Origin: Kuschelorhynchus macadamiae
Taxonomy: Eukaryota > Arthropoda > Insecta > Coleoptera > Curculionidae
DNA length: 64,000 bases
Direction: 5' to 3'
NCBI GenBank assembly: GCA_030620095.1
Contig: JAUTXW010003575.1
Coordinates: 248,001 to 312,000, forward strand
The translations under genes were made by a program, and so were the position numbers. Shown here one piece after another: positions 45,396 through 56,188 of the stretch. Each line of letters opens with the position of its first letter. The stretch's first letter is position 1. The notes beneath the pieces were generated by a model. That model was given only the letters and a program-made list of their open reading frames with translations. It was not told the origin of the DNA and made no database searches.

Positions 45396-45792
45396 ATGAG
45401 TGAATCAGTTGGAGAAAGAAATCGATCCATTCCGCTTCAGACAATTAGCCTCGAAGAAATTATACCAGGAGTTCGAGAAGAAACTGTACCATTAGTTCGA
45501 GAAGAAGAAAATGGAATTGTTTTAAAAAAATTTGAACAAAACTGAGAGTGAAGAGAAAAAGTGTTTTGTGCTATTTGTTGTTGTTGAAATAATCGAATAT
45601 TATGATTCATGTAGACCAAATACATGTTTCCACATTTTCTGTTTAACATGTATTTTGAGATGGAATGATGAAAATTGTTGTTCTATAATGGTAAACAATT
45701 GTCCTATATGTCGCACTAGATATTACTATTTGGTACAAATCTTCAAAGATGTAATTAGACATCACTTTGTTGTAGTTCTAAAAAGAGGATAA
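45396..45792 (+). pseudogene. RING gene, copy C, frameshifted
   Basis: Same start and N-terminal repeats as the intact copy. One extra A in the run after IVL shifts the frame into a stop, and a second indel near the first RING cysteines (CFVLFVVVEII in place of CAICFEII) removes one ligand pair. The distal ligands (CFHIFCLTCIL, CPICRTR) remain. Copy D shares the extra A. Confidence 0.8.
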
Positions 45793-46607
45793 TATTTTTC
45801 ATAATTTGTGTTTGTGAAAACACTCTGGTCAAATAAATTTGTAAAAAGTAAATGCAAATATATATATAATAATTGACACACAGTTTTTCCTTTTCCTATA
45901 TTGAAACGACAATATTCTTTAAGTGTTTTAATACACACTAATTTGTTATGGTTTAACATTTTAAAATAAACAGTGGAAATTAAAAGTTATTATTTTTTAA
46001 TTATACTAATAATAATATATTAATATATTTTTTTCCTCTTCCTATATTGAAACAACAATGTTCTAACAAGTTTTTTAATACATACTAATTTTCATCTTAC
46101 ATAACAAAACAATTGTTATGGTTTAACATTTTTAAAATAAACAGTGGAAATTAAAAGTTATTATTTTTTAATTATACTAATAATATTAATATAATTTGCA
46201 TCAGGTAAGAGAAAACTCAATTGAATACAGAAACAAGCGTTAACAAAATTGTATGCTAATATATGAGCGCTTATAGTGGCAGTTGACATAATCTACACAT
46301 TATTTTTACGTATGATTAGCTATTTTATTTTTCGTTCTTGTTGCAATAAAAAAAATACAGGGTCAGATGTTAGAATAAAAAGAAGTATTTTGCATATAGC
46401 ACAGAAAATATATAACCGCTTATAGTAACAGTTGACATTTTTTAAAATTAGTATTGTTGACGTATTCTACTTATTATCTTTACAATTTATGTTTAAAATT
46501 AATATTTTTGACATAATCTACCCATTACGTTTATAACCTATATTTAAAATTAATATTGTTAAAATAATCTACCCATCACCTTTACAAACTATGTTTAATA
46601 TTAATAT

Positions 46608-47198
46608 TTAACAACATAATCTTTTTTTTTTCATTTTTATTGCAGTAAAAGCAGGTTCAGGAATTAGTAGAAAAAGATGTATCCTACAAATAGCACAATG
46701 TAAATCAGAAGCACTAACAACATAAGCTCTTTTGTAGTGGCAGCTCACATGATCGGACTCCCTTCTCCGTAAATATCTCATGTGAATTGCACTACAAGGA
46801 AGGCAAATAGCAAATGTTCCTAGTCTTCGACTTTCAATTTTAGTGTAGCTTTGTATAACACATACATCTTTTTTTTCAAAATTATTAAATAATCGATTAG
46901 CCCTAAACTTGCTTACTTTTACGTCAGCCTCGGTTCCTAAATTTAGCAGTTGTCCATCCATGTCCACTCCTTCGTCAATTTCCTGATCATTTTCCTCCTC
47001 CTCAATAAAATTAATGTTGATGTTAAACAAGAATGATCTTCTAACAAGCCTAGATGATTTGTCCAAAAATGAATGTTTATAACTGATGGAATCACCTTCC
47101 AAGTTAATAAAAATTTCTTCTCTTTCTTTAATTTGAACGGCGATCTCCACATTATTTTCTTCAATTTGGACAGCGTTTCCTATCATATTTTCTGCCAA
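46608..47198 (-). pseudogene. Cys/His-rich protein gene, copy C, 196 codons
   Basis: Open from the ATG at 47198: MAENMIGNAVQIEENNVEIA, an acidic central stretch, then ICLPCSAIH, SDHVSCHYKR and LHCAICRIH. A four-base loss near 46650 changes the tail so that the CFYCNKN pair is replaced by FTAIKMKK, removing the last two cysteines. It is otherwise the longest continuous frame of this family in the window, so it may be a functional variant or a recent pseudogene. Convergent with the RING gene. Confidence 0.6.
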
Positions 47199-47602
47199 CG
47201 TTAGGAACTTTAGTTTTAGATAGATAGATTTGATAAAAAAAGAAAAGTTTGGTTATAAGTTATAAATAATAGCGACAACTGATATTACAGCGAATGATAC
47301 TGTATGATCACAGAGTGGTTGTTCTGTAGTATATATCCCATCGACCACCACTTTCACTACCTGCGTGATATTATTCTCAGATCCAACTGCAATACTTAGG
47401 TTGTTTTTTTTTTCACAGTCCCTTTCCCTGTCACTTAACCTGGGGGGGGGGGTCGGCACCATTTCCGCTCCGCCAACCCCCATAAGGGGGAGACCCCCCT
47501 TAACCCCCCCACCCTCACCTCATATTCTTTCTCTCCCTTCTTTGTTCTTTTTTCTTTTTCTCCCTTTTCCTTCCTTCTCCTTTTTTTTCCTTTCTTCTTT
47601 TT

Positions 47603-47623
47603 TAACCTAACCTAACCTAACTT
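47603..47623 (+). repeat. Short telomere-type repeat (TAACC)n at 3' junction of R1-clade element
   Basis: Reads TAACC three times then TAACT. It adjoins the 3' end (minus strand) of the R1-clade element. A pyrimidine-rich stretch lies before it, and the segment 47447-47600 has no gene. Confidence 0.7.
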
Positions 47624-47624
47624 A

Positions 47625-49195
47625 CTCAAACCCTTCCCCTACTTTTCCAGGCACGCCCTACTGGACCCATCCCTTAGGACATTCTCAGTCGGACGCCGGA
47701 GTGAATAGGAAAACGTTGTATATCTCATTGTATTTATTAATTTCTTTAGACATTTCTCTCGTCCTTTTTCTTAGTTGACATCACTGCCACTATGAACCTG
47801 TTTATTGCGGCGAACTTTTCCCTTGTTTGGGTCATTTGGTCAGTTATATTATTTGGGGTTATATCTTCGTTCAGATACATGTTCAGAGCTACTCTTCTCT
47901 GCTCTCATCGGGGGCATTCGAAAATGGTATGCTCTGATGTGTCATCCTCATCTTCACAGTATTTGCATTCTGAGCTTTCCCTTTTGCCGATTTTTTTAAG
48001 GTAACTTCCAAAGCTTCCGTGTCCACTAATTACTTGTGTCAGGTGGTAATTGATATCGCCATGCTTCCTGTTTACCCATACTTTCAAATCTGGTATCAGT
48101 GTATATGTCCATCTTCCTTTTTCGGAGACTGTCCATTCTTCCTGCCAGGTTCGGATTGTAGTTTCCCTTTCCTCTATTCTCCTCTCTGCCGGGAGTTCTC
48201 TTGTGTGGAAGAGTGTTTGTCTTTCCTTTGCAAGGAGATGGAGGGAGATTAGTTAGTTAGATTATTGTTTCACGAGACGATAATTGTCCTGTTTTCGAGA
48301 TATGACTGGATAATCTTTATTAAGTTGATGTCGAAATTCATCTCCAGAAGTTTACTGATAATTACTTCCCAGGAGGCCTCGTTGAACGTGTTCTTTATGT
48401 CCAGGAGTACCATGGCATTCCAGCCACCGATCTCCGATCGTATTATCTCTTTTACTTTATATATGGCATCTGTCGTTGATCGTCCTTTGGTGAAGCCGTA
48501 CTGGTTAGGGTGGAGACCGCATTTCTTTTTATTAACTCATCGAGGAGTCTAAGGTTTAGTAATCTCTCATATGTTTTGCCTAGGACATCTAATAGACATA
48601 TCGGTTGGTATTTCGTTTCTTCATTCGGTCCCTTTTTTGGTTTTTCTAATAGGATTAACTTCGCGTTTTTCCACTCATTTGGAAAGATACTACGTGTGTA
48701 CAATGAGTTGAATTTTTTTTTAAAATACTGGACGTTATTTAGGATAACCGCCTTTATTACTTTAGGGGGTAGATTGTCCGGCCCAGGTGATTTGTTCGTT
48801 TTAATCTTTTTACAGGCCATTATGACTTCTTCTTCAGTGAACTCGTTTAAAGTGTTTTCGTTTTGCCTGGCACAAAGGATTTTAAATTGCCTGTCCATTA
48901 TGGGGGGTTTTGTACGTGTGAACAGCATTTCGAATTGTCGGTTTCTCTCTTCTTCACTTATTATTATTCGTGGGGGCATGTTTTTAGGGCGACTGCGTAC
49001 CATGCGATACCCGTCTCCGAATATATCATCGTCTAAGTTTTTACGTAAGATTTTCCAGTGCCGTTGCTTTGCCTTTTTGATTTCGTTCTTTAGTTCTTTT
49101 TTTATTGAGTGTATTCGTTCTCCCTAGCCTCCCTCAGCTCGGTATTGTTAGTTCGTTGATATAGACGTCTTTTCCTTCGGGTTTCGAGTATTTTT
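47625..49195 (-). pseudogene. R1-clade non-LTR retrotransposon, internally deleted copy
   Basis: The minus strand from about 49195 holds the linker before the RT, then SPGPDNLPPKVIK and an RT start (ICLLDVLGKTYERLL) at 48452-49003, then jumps to the C-terminal zinc region (ISGHGSFGSYLKKIG, CKYCEDEDDTSEHTIFEC) at 47905-48087. Most of the RT core is missing or frameshifted; the catalytic Asp boxes are not seen. It is the same family as 56181-59040. The 3' end CCCTTCCCCTAC is shared. Confidence 0.75.
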
Positions 49196-49302
49196 CCCTG
49201 GATTTAAGGGGTTAAGGGGGGTAAGGTCGTTGCTCGGCTTGGGAAAGTGGTTGTAGGATTGTCGTTCAACTTTAAGTAGGGCATATGTGATCAACTTTTT
49301 CA

Positions 49303-49309
49303 TATAAAA
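49303..49309 (+). promoter_or_regulatory. TATA box of polymerase unit, copy 1
   Basis: CATATAAAATCGCCTCAGCG, about 235 bp before the ATG of the Gln-rich ORF, conserved with copy 2 (59251-59257). The surrounding 180 bp are nearly identical in both copies. Confidence 0.55.
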
Positions 49310-49454
49310 TCGCCTCAGCGAAGAGACGAATGCAATTGATTTCTGCATTCACACTGTGCAGGGCTCGCGAGTTTTCTGGTGTTTTCATTGTGTCTATTTG
49401 GTAATTTTTTAATTTTTATTTATATCAACATTTTTATTTGGCAAAATTTAATTC

Positions 49455-49522
49455 TTATTTATATTGGTGACATTTTTATTTATATTTGTGACATTTTTAT
49501 TTATATTTGTGACATTTTTATT
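49455..49522 (+). repeat. 21-bp tandem repeat in the leader
   Basis: Three units of ATTTATATTTGTGACATTTTT. The matching leader in copy 2 (about 59405-59455) has only two, so it varies between copies. Confidence 0.75.
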
Positions 49523-49544
49523 TGTTATTACGATTTTTTTTCAT

Positions 49545-50348
49545 AATGGACAATTTTTAGGCATCGAGTAGCAAAATTATTGACAATGACTTTGACTTAC
49601 ACATGTACTCAAATGCAAAATTTTGCAAACCAGCAAAACAATGAAACAGACGTATTTACAACTAGTCAACAGCAAACTATTCAGGACTTGAATGAAATTA
49701 TTTACAATAGCCAAGTTCAGAATAATGCCAACAAACAGAACAACGAAAAATATTTATTTACAGCTACTCAACAACAAACTCTTGACGATCTTAATGAAAT
49801 TATTGCCAACAAAACGGAAGTAATTACAACAAAAACTAAACAAACTCTTTAAGAACTGAATGACATTGACGAAAATCAAAATTCTAGCTATGAGGATATT
49901 GTTTATTTTCAAAAATCTAATACAAATTATTTAACATTAAAATCGCCAATTAATTCTCCGAGACCAATTAGCTCTCCCTTTTGTGAAATTCTGATTCGGA
50001 AGAAGAACAAATTGATCAAACTTTAAGTTCGGCTATATCTCCTATTAATTCACCATATCATATTGTAAATTCTGATTCGCAAGAAAAACAAATTGAAGCA
50101 AATTTAACTTCGAATATTTCTCTTAATAATTCACCAGTTGAACAAAATTCAGTTTCGAAACCATATTTATTATTAAAAAAAAATTTAAAATTAATAAAAA
50201 ACAAGTAGCAAACCTTAAGTGTCTGGGTTTTGCTATTAAAAATTTAACTGATTTGATCACAATTAAACAGGGAGACGCAAGTACGGTGAATTATGTTAAA
50301 CAGGCCTTTGACAAATTAGTTGACTCATTTGAAGAAATGGATTCATAA
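49545..50348 (+). pseudogene. Gln/Asn-rich ORF upstream of the polymerase, copy 1
   Basis: Homologous to 59475-60376. It has an early stop in place of Leu5 (TTTTAG), a TAA after TLTTKTKQTL-like sequence at about 49850, and later frameshifts. It shows repeated blocks (TTSQQQTIQDLNEII and TATQQQTLDDLNEII), then SP-INSP repeats, and a conserved end (STVNYVKQAFDKLVDSFEE). Function unknown. It could be a structural or DNA-associated protein of the same element, judged only by position. Confidence 0.55.
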
Positions 50349-50533
50349 AGTCAAATTAATTTCTATTGCTTTTTTCAAAATTTGACTATAACTAAATAAA
50401 AATGCACAATATTAATTTTATTATTATAATAATAAGTTCATAAATGATTTTGCTTTTTTCAAAATTTGTTTATTACTAAATATTACTGCTGAATATTATT
50501 TTTTTTATTATTATTATCCAGAAAACTTCAAAA

Positions 50534-52697
50534 ATGCATAAGTGTGTAACATGTAATAAAATCTTCACTAGAAAGGATAATTTATTGCGACATATTAAAA
50601 AACATGTTTGCGGAAATTCCACAACACTCACTAGTTGGTTGAAACAACCAAAGCTTGTTAAAGGTAAGAACAATTTATTTTTCATGTTTTATTTTGTAAA
50701 ATATTTTTTCTTAATTTATAGATTATACAAATATTGTAAAAAATACAAGAAAAATATAAACCAAAGTCTATGGGGTGGACATCTTCGATCTAGTGTGCAC
50801 AAGAACAATTCCAAAATAGGCTCGGAGGAAGGAGTTGAAATTATCAAGTCGGCATTCAGGGAACAAATAATATCTTATAGGATTTCCTCACCCCAAAACT
50901 TCATAAATGTGAAAGAATATTTTCAACATCTGGAATACAAAATTGTATATCTAATAGATCAAGAACTGCAGAAACATAAATGTATCAAGCTAAATATGGA
51001 ACTGTTCCGTTTCTATTTTAACCCCACCAGCAACAGCTATGATGTCAAATTTTTTAATGCGCCGTTCCAAGTCATTTGCCAGGGATATCATACAAAAGAA
51101 CTTTTAGAGCAAATCTGCACCATTATTGACCAGAAAGCTGACGAATTTGCAGAAAGAGATTCAGGTAAAGAATTTATTTTCTATTTTACAACGGCAACAA
51201 AAAAGTAATTTTTTAATTTTTACGATGCAGGATGGGCTTTTATGAATTTACTTCATTTGGAAATTAATGTTAACAAGCACAATCCGCTGAGAGCCTCATC
51301 TTTTATCGAACTTCCTCAAGAGATCAAGAGACGTCAAGCTGTAATCACATTAGCAATGATGACAACTTTTGCTTCGCCTGGGCAGTTGTGTCTGCTCTTC
51401 ACCAACCAAGCGGATTAGATTTTGAAACTTCATCCTACCCACACTACTCTTCTGTTTTGGATATGTCAGGTATAGAATTTCCAATGTTGCTAAAGAACAT
51501 TAAGATTTTTGAAGAAAAAAATAACATTTCTATTAGTGATTATGGATTAGAAATTATAAATCCTAAAAAGGGGATGAAGTAATTAGTCCACTTTATTATT
51601 CATCGAATAAAAAAATCAACATGTCAATTTATTGTTAATAAGTGATGACGATGAAAAAACTTTTCATTATTGCTATATTAAAGATTTATCAAAATTAGTT
51701 TCTGCACAAATGTCTAAACATCACGGAAAAAAATATATTTGCGACGGTTGTTTGCAATATTTCCCTACAGAAGAAAATTTATTACAACACAATAGCTATG
51801 ATTGTGATCATTTACGAATTAACCTACCTTCTAAAGAATTAGTAAAAGATAAGATTGGAAACTATTCATATGATAATATTTTGAAATTTGTAAATTATCA
51901 TAAACAAATAAAAGTTCCTTTCGTGGTGTATGCAGATTTTGAATGCATTTTAAAGCCTTTAAATAATGACAATGTTGACAAAAATCCTAATACTTCATAC
52001 ACCTTAAAACAATATGAACATATTCCACATTCATTTGCCTATTAGATTAAATGTTCCTTCGACGATAATTATTCCAAATTTGAAAGATATAGAGGTCAAA
52101 ATTTTGATACATTATTTATAAATTCTTTAGAAAGAGGCGTGTATAACATATACAATAAATTTTTAAAGGTTCCTAAAAAGATGATTCCTTTGAACGAACT
52201 GGACAAAATTTATCATAACTATGAAACAGTTTGTCATATTTGTAATAAACCTCTTTTAAATGATAGGGTTGCAGATCATTGTCATATAACTGGTCTTTAT
52301 AGAGGTCCAGCTCATTCACTCTGCAACATAAATTACAGAATACCTAACTTTATTCCAGTTATATTGCATAATTTGCGTAATTATGATTCTCATCTATTTC
52401 TTAAAAAATTATGCTTAAACAAAGAACAACTAACAGTTATCGCACAAAACAAGAAAAAATATATTTCATTTGAAAAGCTTATTCATGCGGATAACTATTT
52501 TGATAAAAAGACACAAAAGGCTAAGAAAAAAAATATATCGTTAAGGTTCATTGATTCTTTTCAATTTCTATCCCATTCTTTATCAAAACTCTCTGAAAGC
52601 TTAAAAGATGAACAATGTAATGAAATAAAAAAAAATTTCAATGATGAAGAAAGATTTAAACTTATTCGCCAAAAAGGTGTATTTCCTTACAATTATA
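50534..52697 (+). pseudogene. Family B DNA polymerase gene, copy 1, truncated
   Basis: Starts with a C2H2 finger (CVTCNKIFTRKDNLLRHIKKH), then an intron (about 50664-50721). The second intron is 51165-51230. A further finger is CDGCLQYFPTEENLLQHNSYDC. The exonuclease motif VVYADFEC is followed by an embedded endonuclease VII-like zinc domain (CHICN...DHCH...GLYRGPAHSLCN) and exonuclease motif II (HNLRNYDSHLF). Stops and indels occur at several points (for example TAG at 52043-52045 and a lost GT in the second exon). A Tc1/mariner element inserted at TA (52696-52697) removes the polymerase palm. Intact motifs show recent decay. Confidence 0.8.
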
Positions 52698-54236
52698 CAG
52701 GGTGGTGCAACCAAGATGGGGTGGACGATTGTGGGCAAACGGAGAGGAATTTGAAAAAACATTTTTGGGATATGATTGATAGTCAAGAACGCTGTGTTTT
52801 AAAATTATACCCATTATACAGGGTGGTCTGAAAAGTTCGTGTTGAACCAAACTTGTGTTTTTTTAAATGGGACACCCGGTATATTATTATTTTAGTTGAT
52901 TCTCCTATTCGTTACGATCATTTTGATATGAGGTTTATTGAGTCTAAAATTTATACCAAGGGAATGGGAGGAGGTTAAAGTGGAAAAAAGGGTTATACTC
53001 CCGACATTTTTTGAAAACAATTGAAGCAGGTATGGAAAAACCAAATATTCTATAAAATGGATTGTATCTAGGATTACAATAATCGCTTGTAAGTCGTTCA
53101 AAATTATTCACTGTTATACAGGGTGGTCAATGGTTAAATGGAACACCCCATATATTTTACTGTCATATTAAAGATAACATTGCCAGCTTTCAGAAAATAC
53201 CCTATTTGATATCTTTCTAACCAACAGTTTTTTAGTAAATTAACCGTGAAACCAAAATTTACTCATTCTAACAGAAACGGTATTATTTACGTTGCTTAAA
53301 TTGACTACCTATAATATAAGGAGGCCATGATATAATCATAAATGAAAAGAAAGGTTGAGATTCTTGTCAAAACCGCAAAGTGTCAGAGAATTGGCATCAA
53401 TTACCATTGTTTTTTGACGATAAGCCGAGAAATTGTTAAGTAACAACGAGTTTGAGTACTCCAGAGTTGATAAACATGACTTATTATGTTGGGCTAGTGT
53501 CAAAAAAACCCTTTACTAGCAAGCAGGGTTTATGCGGTACGATATCCCGATGCCGAAAAAAAAAACCAAGACCTGAAGCTTTTGCAAGTTTATTAGAGAG
53601 GTTTCAAGAAACAGGCAATGTTGCTTTTAAGGAACGTAAAGTAATTAATAAACCAGTTACCAATGAAAATAATGCTTTGACAGTGTTATTAACAGTGCAA
53701 GAAAATCCACACACAAGTACCAGGGAAATTGAGAGAGCTACTGATATTGAACGCACTAGTATTAAACGGATTCTGAAACAACATAAATATTATGCCTACC
53801 ACATTGAATTACACCATGATCGCGATTACGTCCAACGACAAGAGTTTTCAATTTGGTTTTTAAATACAATTTGGGATAATCTAGGTTTTGTAGATAGGGT
53901 GCTGTTTTCAGATGAAGCAACTTGATTAACAAACATAATATGCACTATTATTCAACCGAAAATCCACATAGGATTCGTCAGGTAGTCCATCAAAATAAAT
54001 GGTCAATTAATGTTTGGGGAGGTATAATTGGCTCTCATGTTATAGGACCATATTTCGTTGAAGAGCATTTAACGGGAGAAGTCTATTTAAATTTTTTGAG
54101 AAATGAGTTGCCCGTATTGCTCGAAGACTTACCTTTAATGTTAAGAAATTCCTTATGGTTCCAACATGATGGAGCACCCCCGCATTACCATAGGCATGTA
54201 AGACATTTTCTCAATAATTGGAAAGGAGTAGTTATA
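52698..54236 (+). mobile_element. Tc1/mariner-type insertion(s) in the polymerase gene, right end lost
   Basis: Begins CAGGGTGGTGCAACC after TA at 52696-52697. The motif TATACAGGGTGGT recurs at about 52816 and 53116, so two or three elements seem nested. Only one transposase is seen. The right end is replaced by repeat unit D at 54232-54236. The noncoding parts (52698-53450) hold no other gene. Confidence 0.7.
53452..54236 (+). pseudogene. Mariner-like transposase (DUF4817/DDE type), truncated
   Basis: Two frames. The N-terminal HTH part (KKKPRPEAFASLLERF, then ATDIERTSIKRIL) ends in RVLFSDEAT (first Asp) at 53925. A frameshift leads to NVWGGIIGSHVIGPYF and LWFQHDGAPPHYHRHVR (second Asp). 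It stops after LNNW, before the third acidic residue, where repeat unit D begins. It is close in type to the transposase at 6428-7210, but not a copy of it. Confidence 0.8.
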
Positions 54237-54371
54237 ATAGGGGAGCGCCTCCTCCTCTTCCTCTCTCTCATGTCCCTCATTCTTAACTTCCTCCCCTTTT
54301 ATTCTCATTCGCATCATATTTTTAATTTTTTCTCTTTGTTCTCCCACATTTGATTTTGCATTCTTAAGTCT

Positions 54372-54379
54372 TATAAATA
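54372..54379 (+). promoter_or_regulatory. TATA box of RING gene, copy D
   Basis: TATAAATAGGTGCATCAAGA, about 100 bp before the ATG at 54476. Confidence 0.6.
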
Positions 54380-54475
54380 GGTGCATCAAGATCATTTTAG
54401 TATGTTAAGGTACGACTGACTGTTAAAAGAAAAAAATCTGTTGAATAAATCTATTAATAATAATATTAAAATAAA

Positions 54476-54869
54476 ATGAGTGAATCAGTTGGACAAAGAA
54501 ATCGATCCATTCCGCTTCAGACAATTAGCCTCGAAGAAATTATACCAGAAGTTCAAGAAGAAAATATACCATTAGTTCGAGAAGAAAATAATGGGATTGT
54601 TTTAAAAAAATTTGAACAAAACTGAGAGTAAAGAGAAAAAAGTGTTTTGTGCAATTTGTTTTGAAATAATCGAATATTATGATTCATGTAGACCAAATAC
54701 ATGTTCCCACATTTTTTGTTTAAAATGTATTTTAAGATGGAATGATGAAAATTGTTGTTCTATAATGGTAAACAATTGTCCTGTATGTCGCACTAGATAT
54801 TACTATTTGGTACAAATCTTCAAAGATGTAATTAGACATCATTTTGTTGTAATTTTAAAAAGAGGATAA
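54476..54869 (+). pseudogene. RING gene, copy D, one-base frameshift
   Basis: Nearly the same as the intact copy at 422-814, but with one extra A after IVL (seven-A run), giving a stop at about 54624. The whole RING is intact in the downstream frame (CAICFEIIEYYDSC, CSHIFCLKCIL, CPVCRTR). It would need only this one change, or slippage, to be read through. Confidence 0.85.
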
Positions 54870-55595
54870 TATTTTTTTTATAATTTGTGTTTGTGAAAAC
54901 TCTGGTAACAAATAATTTTGTAAAAAAAGTAAATGTAAATATATATATAATAATTGACACACATTTTTTCCTTTTCCTATATTGAAACGACAACAATGAT
55001 CTAAAAAAATACATACTAATTTTCACATTACATAACAAAACAATTGTTATGGGTTTACACAAAAAGTGCCACGCCCTAAAATGGCACCACTTTTGCAAAT
55101 GGAAGCTTAAATTTTCTTATGAGAATTTACATGTAAAAATGACGGTTTTGATTGTCGGACCGGCATAGCCTAATCTACTACTTTTTAATTATACTAATAA
55201 TATTAATATAATTTGCATCAAGTAAGAGAAAACTCAATTGAATACAGAAACAAGCGTTAACAAAATGTTATGCTAATATATGAGTGCTTCTAGTGGCAGT
55301 TGACATAATCGACACTTTTTTTTTACATATGATTAGCTATTTCATTTACAAATACAGTGTCAGATGTTAATAAAAAGAAGTATTTTGCATATAGCACTGA
55401 AAATATATAACCGCTTATAGTAACAGTTCACATTTTTTAAAATTAATATTGTTGACGTATTCTACTTATTATCTTTACAATTTATGTTTAAAATTAATAT
55501 TTTTGACATTATCTACCCATTACGTTTATAACCTATATTTAAAATTAATATTGTTGAAATAATCTACACATCACCTTTACAAACTATGTCTATTA

Positions 55596-56188
55596 TTAAT
55601 ATTTAACAACATAATCTTCTATCTCTTTTTTTTCATTTTTATTGCAGTAAAAGCAAGCATGTTCAGGAATTAGTAGAAAAAGATGTATCCTACAAATAGC
55701 ACAATGTAAATCAGAAGCACTAACAACATAAGCTCTTTTGTAGTGGCAGCTCACATGGTCGGACTCCGCTTTCCGTAAATATCTCATGTGAATTGCACTA
55801 CAAGGAAGGCAAATAGCAAATGTTCCTAGTCTTCGACTTTCAATTTTAGTGTAGCTTTGTATAACACATACATCTTTTTCTTCAAAATTATTAAATAATT
55901 CACTAGCCCTAAACTTGCTTACTTTTACGTCAGCCTCGGTTCCTAAATTTAGCAGTTGTCCACTCCTTCGTCAATTTCCTGATCATCTTCCTCCATCTCT
56001 TCTTCTTCCTCCTCAATATAATTGATGTCGAAGTTAAACAAGAATGATCTTCTAACAAGCCTAGATGATTTGTTCAAAAATGAATGTTTATAAGTGATGG
56101 AATCGCCTTCCAAGTTAATAAAAATTTCTTCTCTTTCTTCAATTTGAGCGGCGTCCTCCACATAACTTTCTTCAATTTGGTCGACCAA
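55596..56188 (-). pseudogene. Cys/His-rich gene, copy D, 5' end replaced and frameshifted
   Basis: The zinc-rich C-terminal part (SDHVSCHYKR, LHCAICRIH, CFYCNKNEKK) is in 55787-55596. The acidic N-terminal part is in another frame at 56188-55949. The first residues come from junction sequence next to the R1-clade element, so the natural start is lost. Only in this copy and copy A is the last Cys pair kept. Confidence 0.7.

Larger units (their letters stand above)
43282..47445 (+). repeat. RING/Cys-rich repeat unit C
   Basis: Contains the upstream block (43580-45165), promoter, RING pseudogene, AT-rich middle with the internal duplication (about 45886-46030 and 46030-46200), and the Cys-rich gene. 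Collinear with copy A, but without the piggyBac-like insertion. Ends at the G-run near 47440. Confidence 0.85.
54232..56180 (+). repeat. RING/Cys-rich repeat unit, copy D
   Basis: Starts AGTAGTTATAATAGGGGAGC inside the broken mariner transposase and ends at about 56180, where the R1-clade element's 3' end begins (TTGGTCGACCAA at the join). It lacks the internal duplication of copies A and C and carries the hairpin segment AAAAGTGCCACGCCCTAAAA at about 55062 instead, like copy E. Confidence 0.85.

Noticed and set aside
47253..47610. ORFs over the G-run and pyrimidine stretch near 47450
   Set aside because: Low-complexity translation (runs of Pro, Phe, Leu, Ser) with no conservation in copy A beyond the shared boundary.
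48510..49127. Plus-strand ORF of 205 codons
   Set aside because: It is the antisense shadow of the R1-clade reverse transcriptase fragment on the minus strand.
29760..54353. ORFs ending FFSLSSHI/FFSLFSHI (29760, 38686, 45028, end of 53922)
   Set aside because: They read the pyrimidine-rich region before the RING TATA box. Low complexity and position make them noncoding; in 53922-54353 the tail is a readthrough from a broken transposase.
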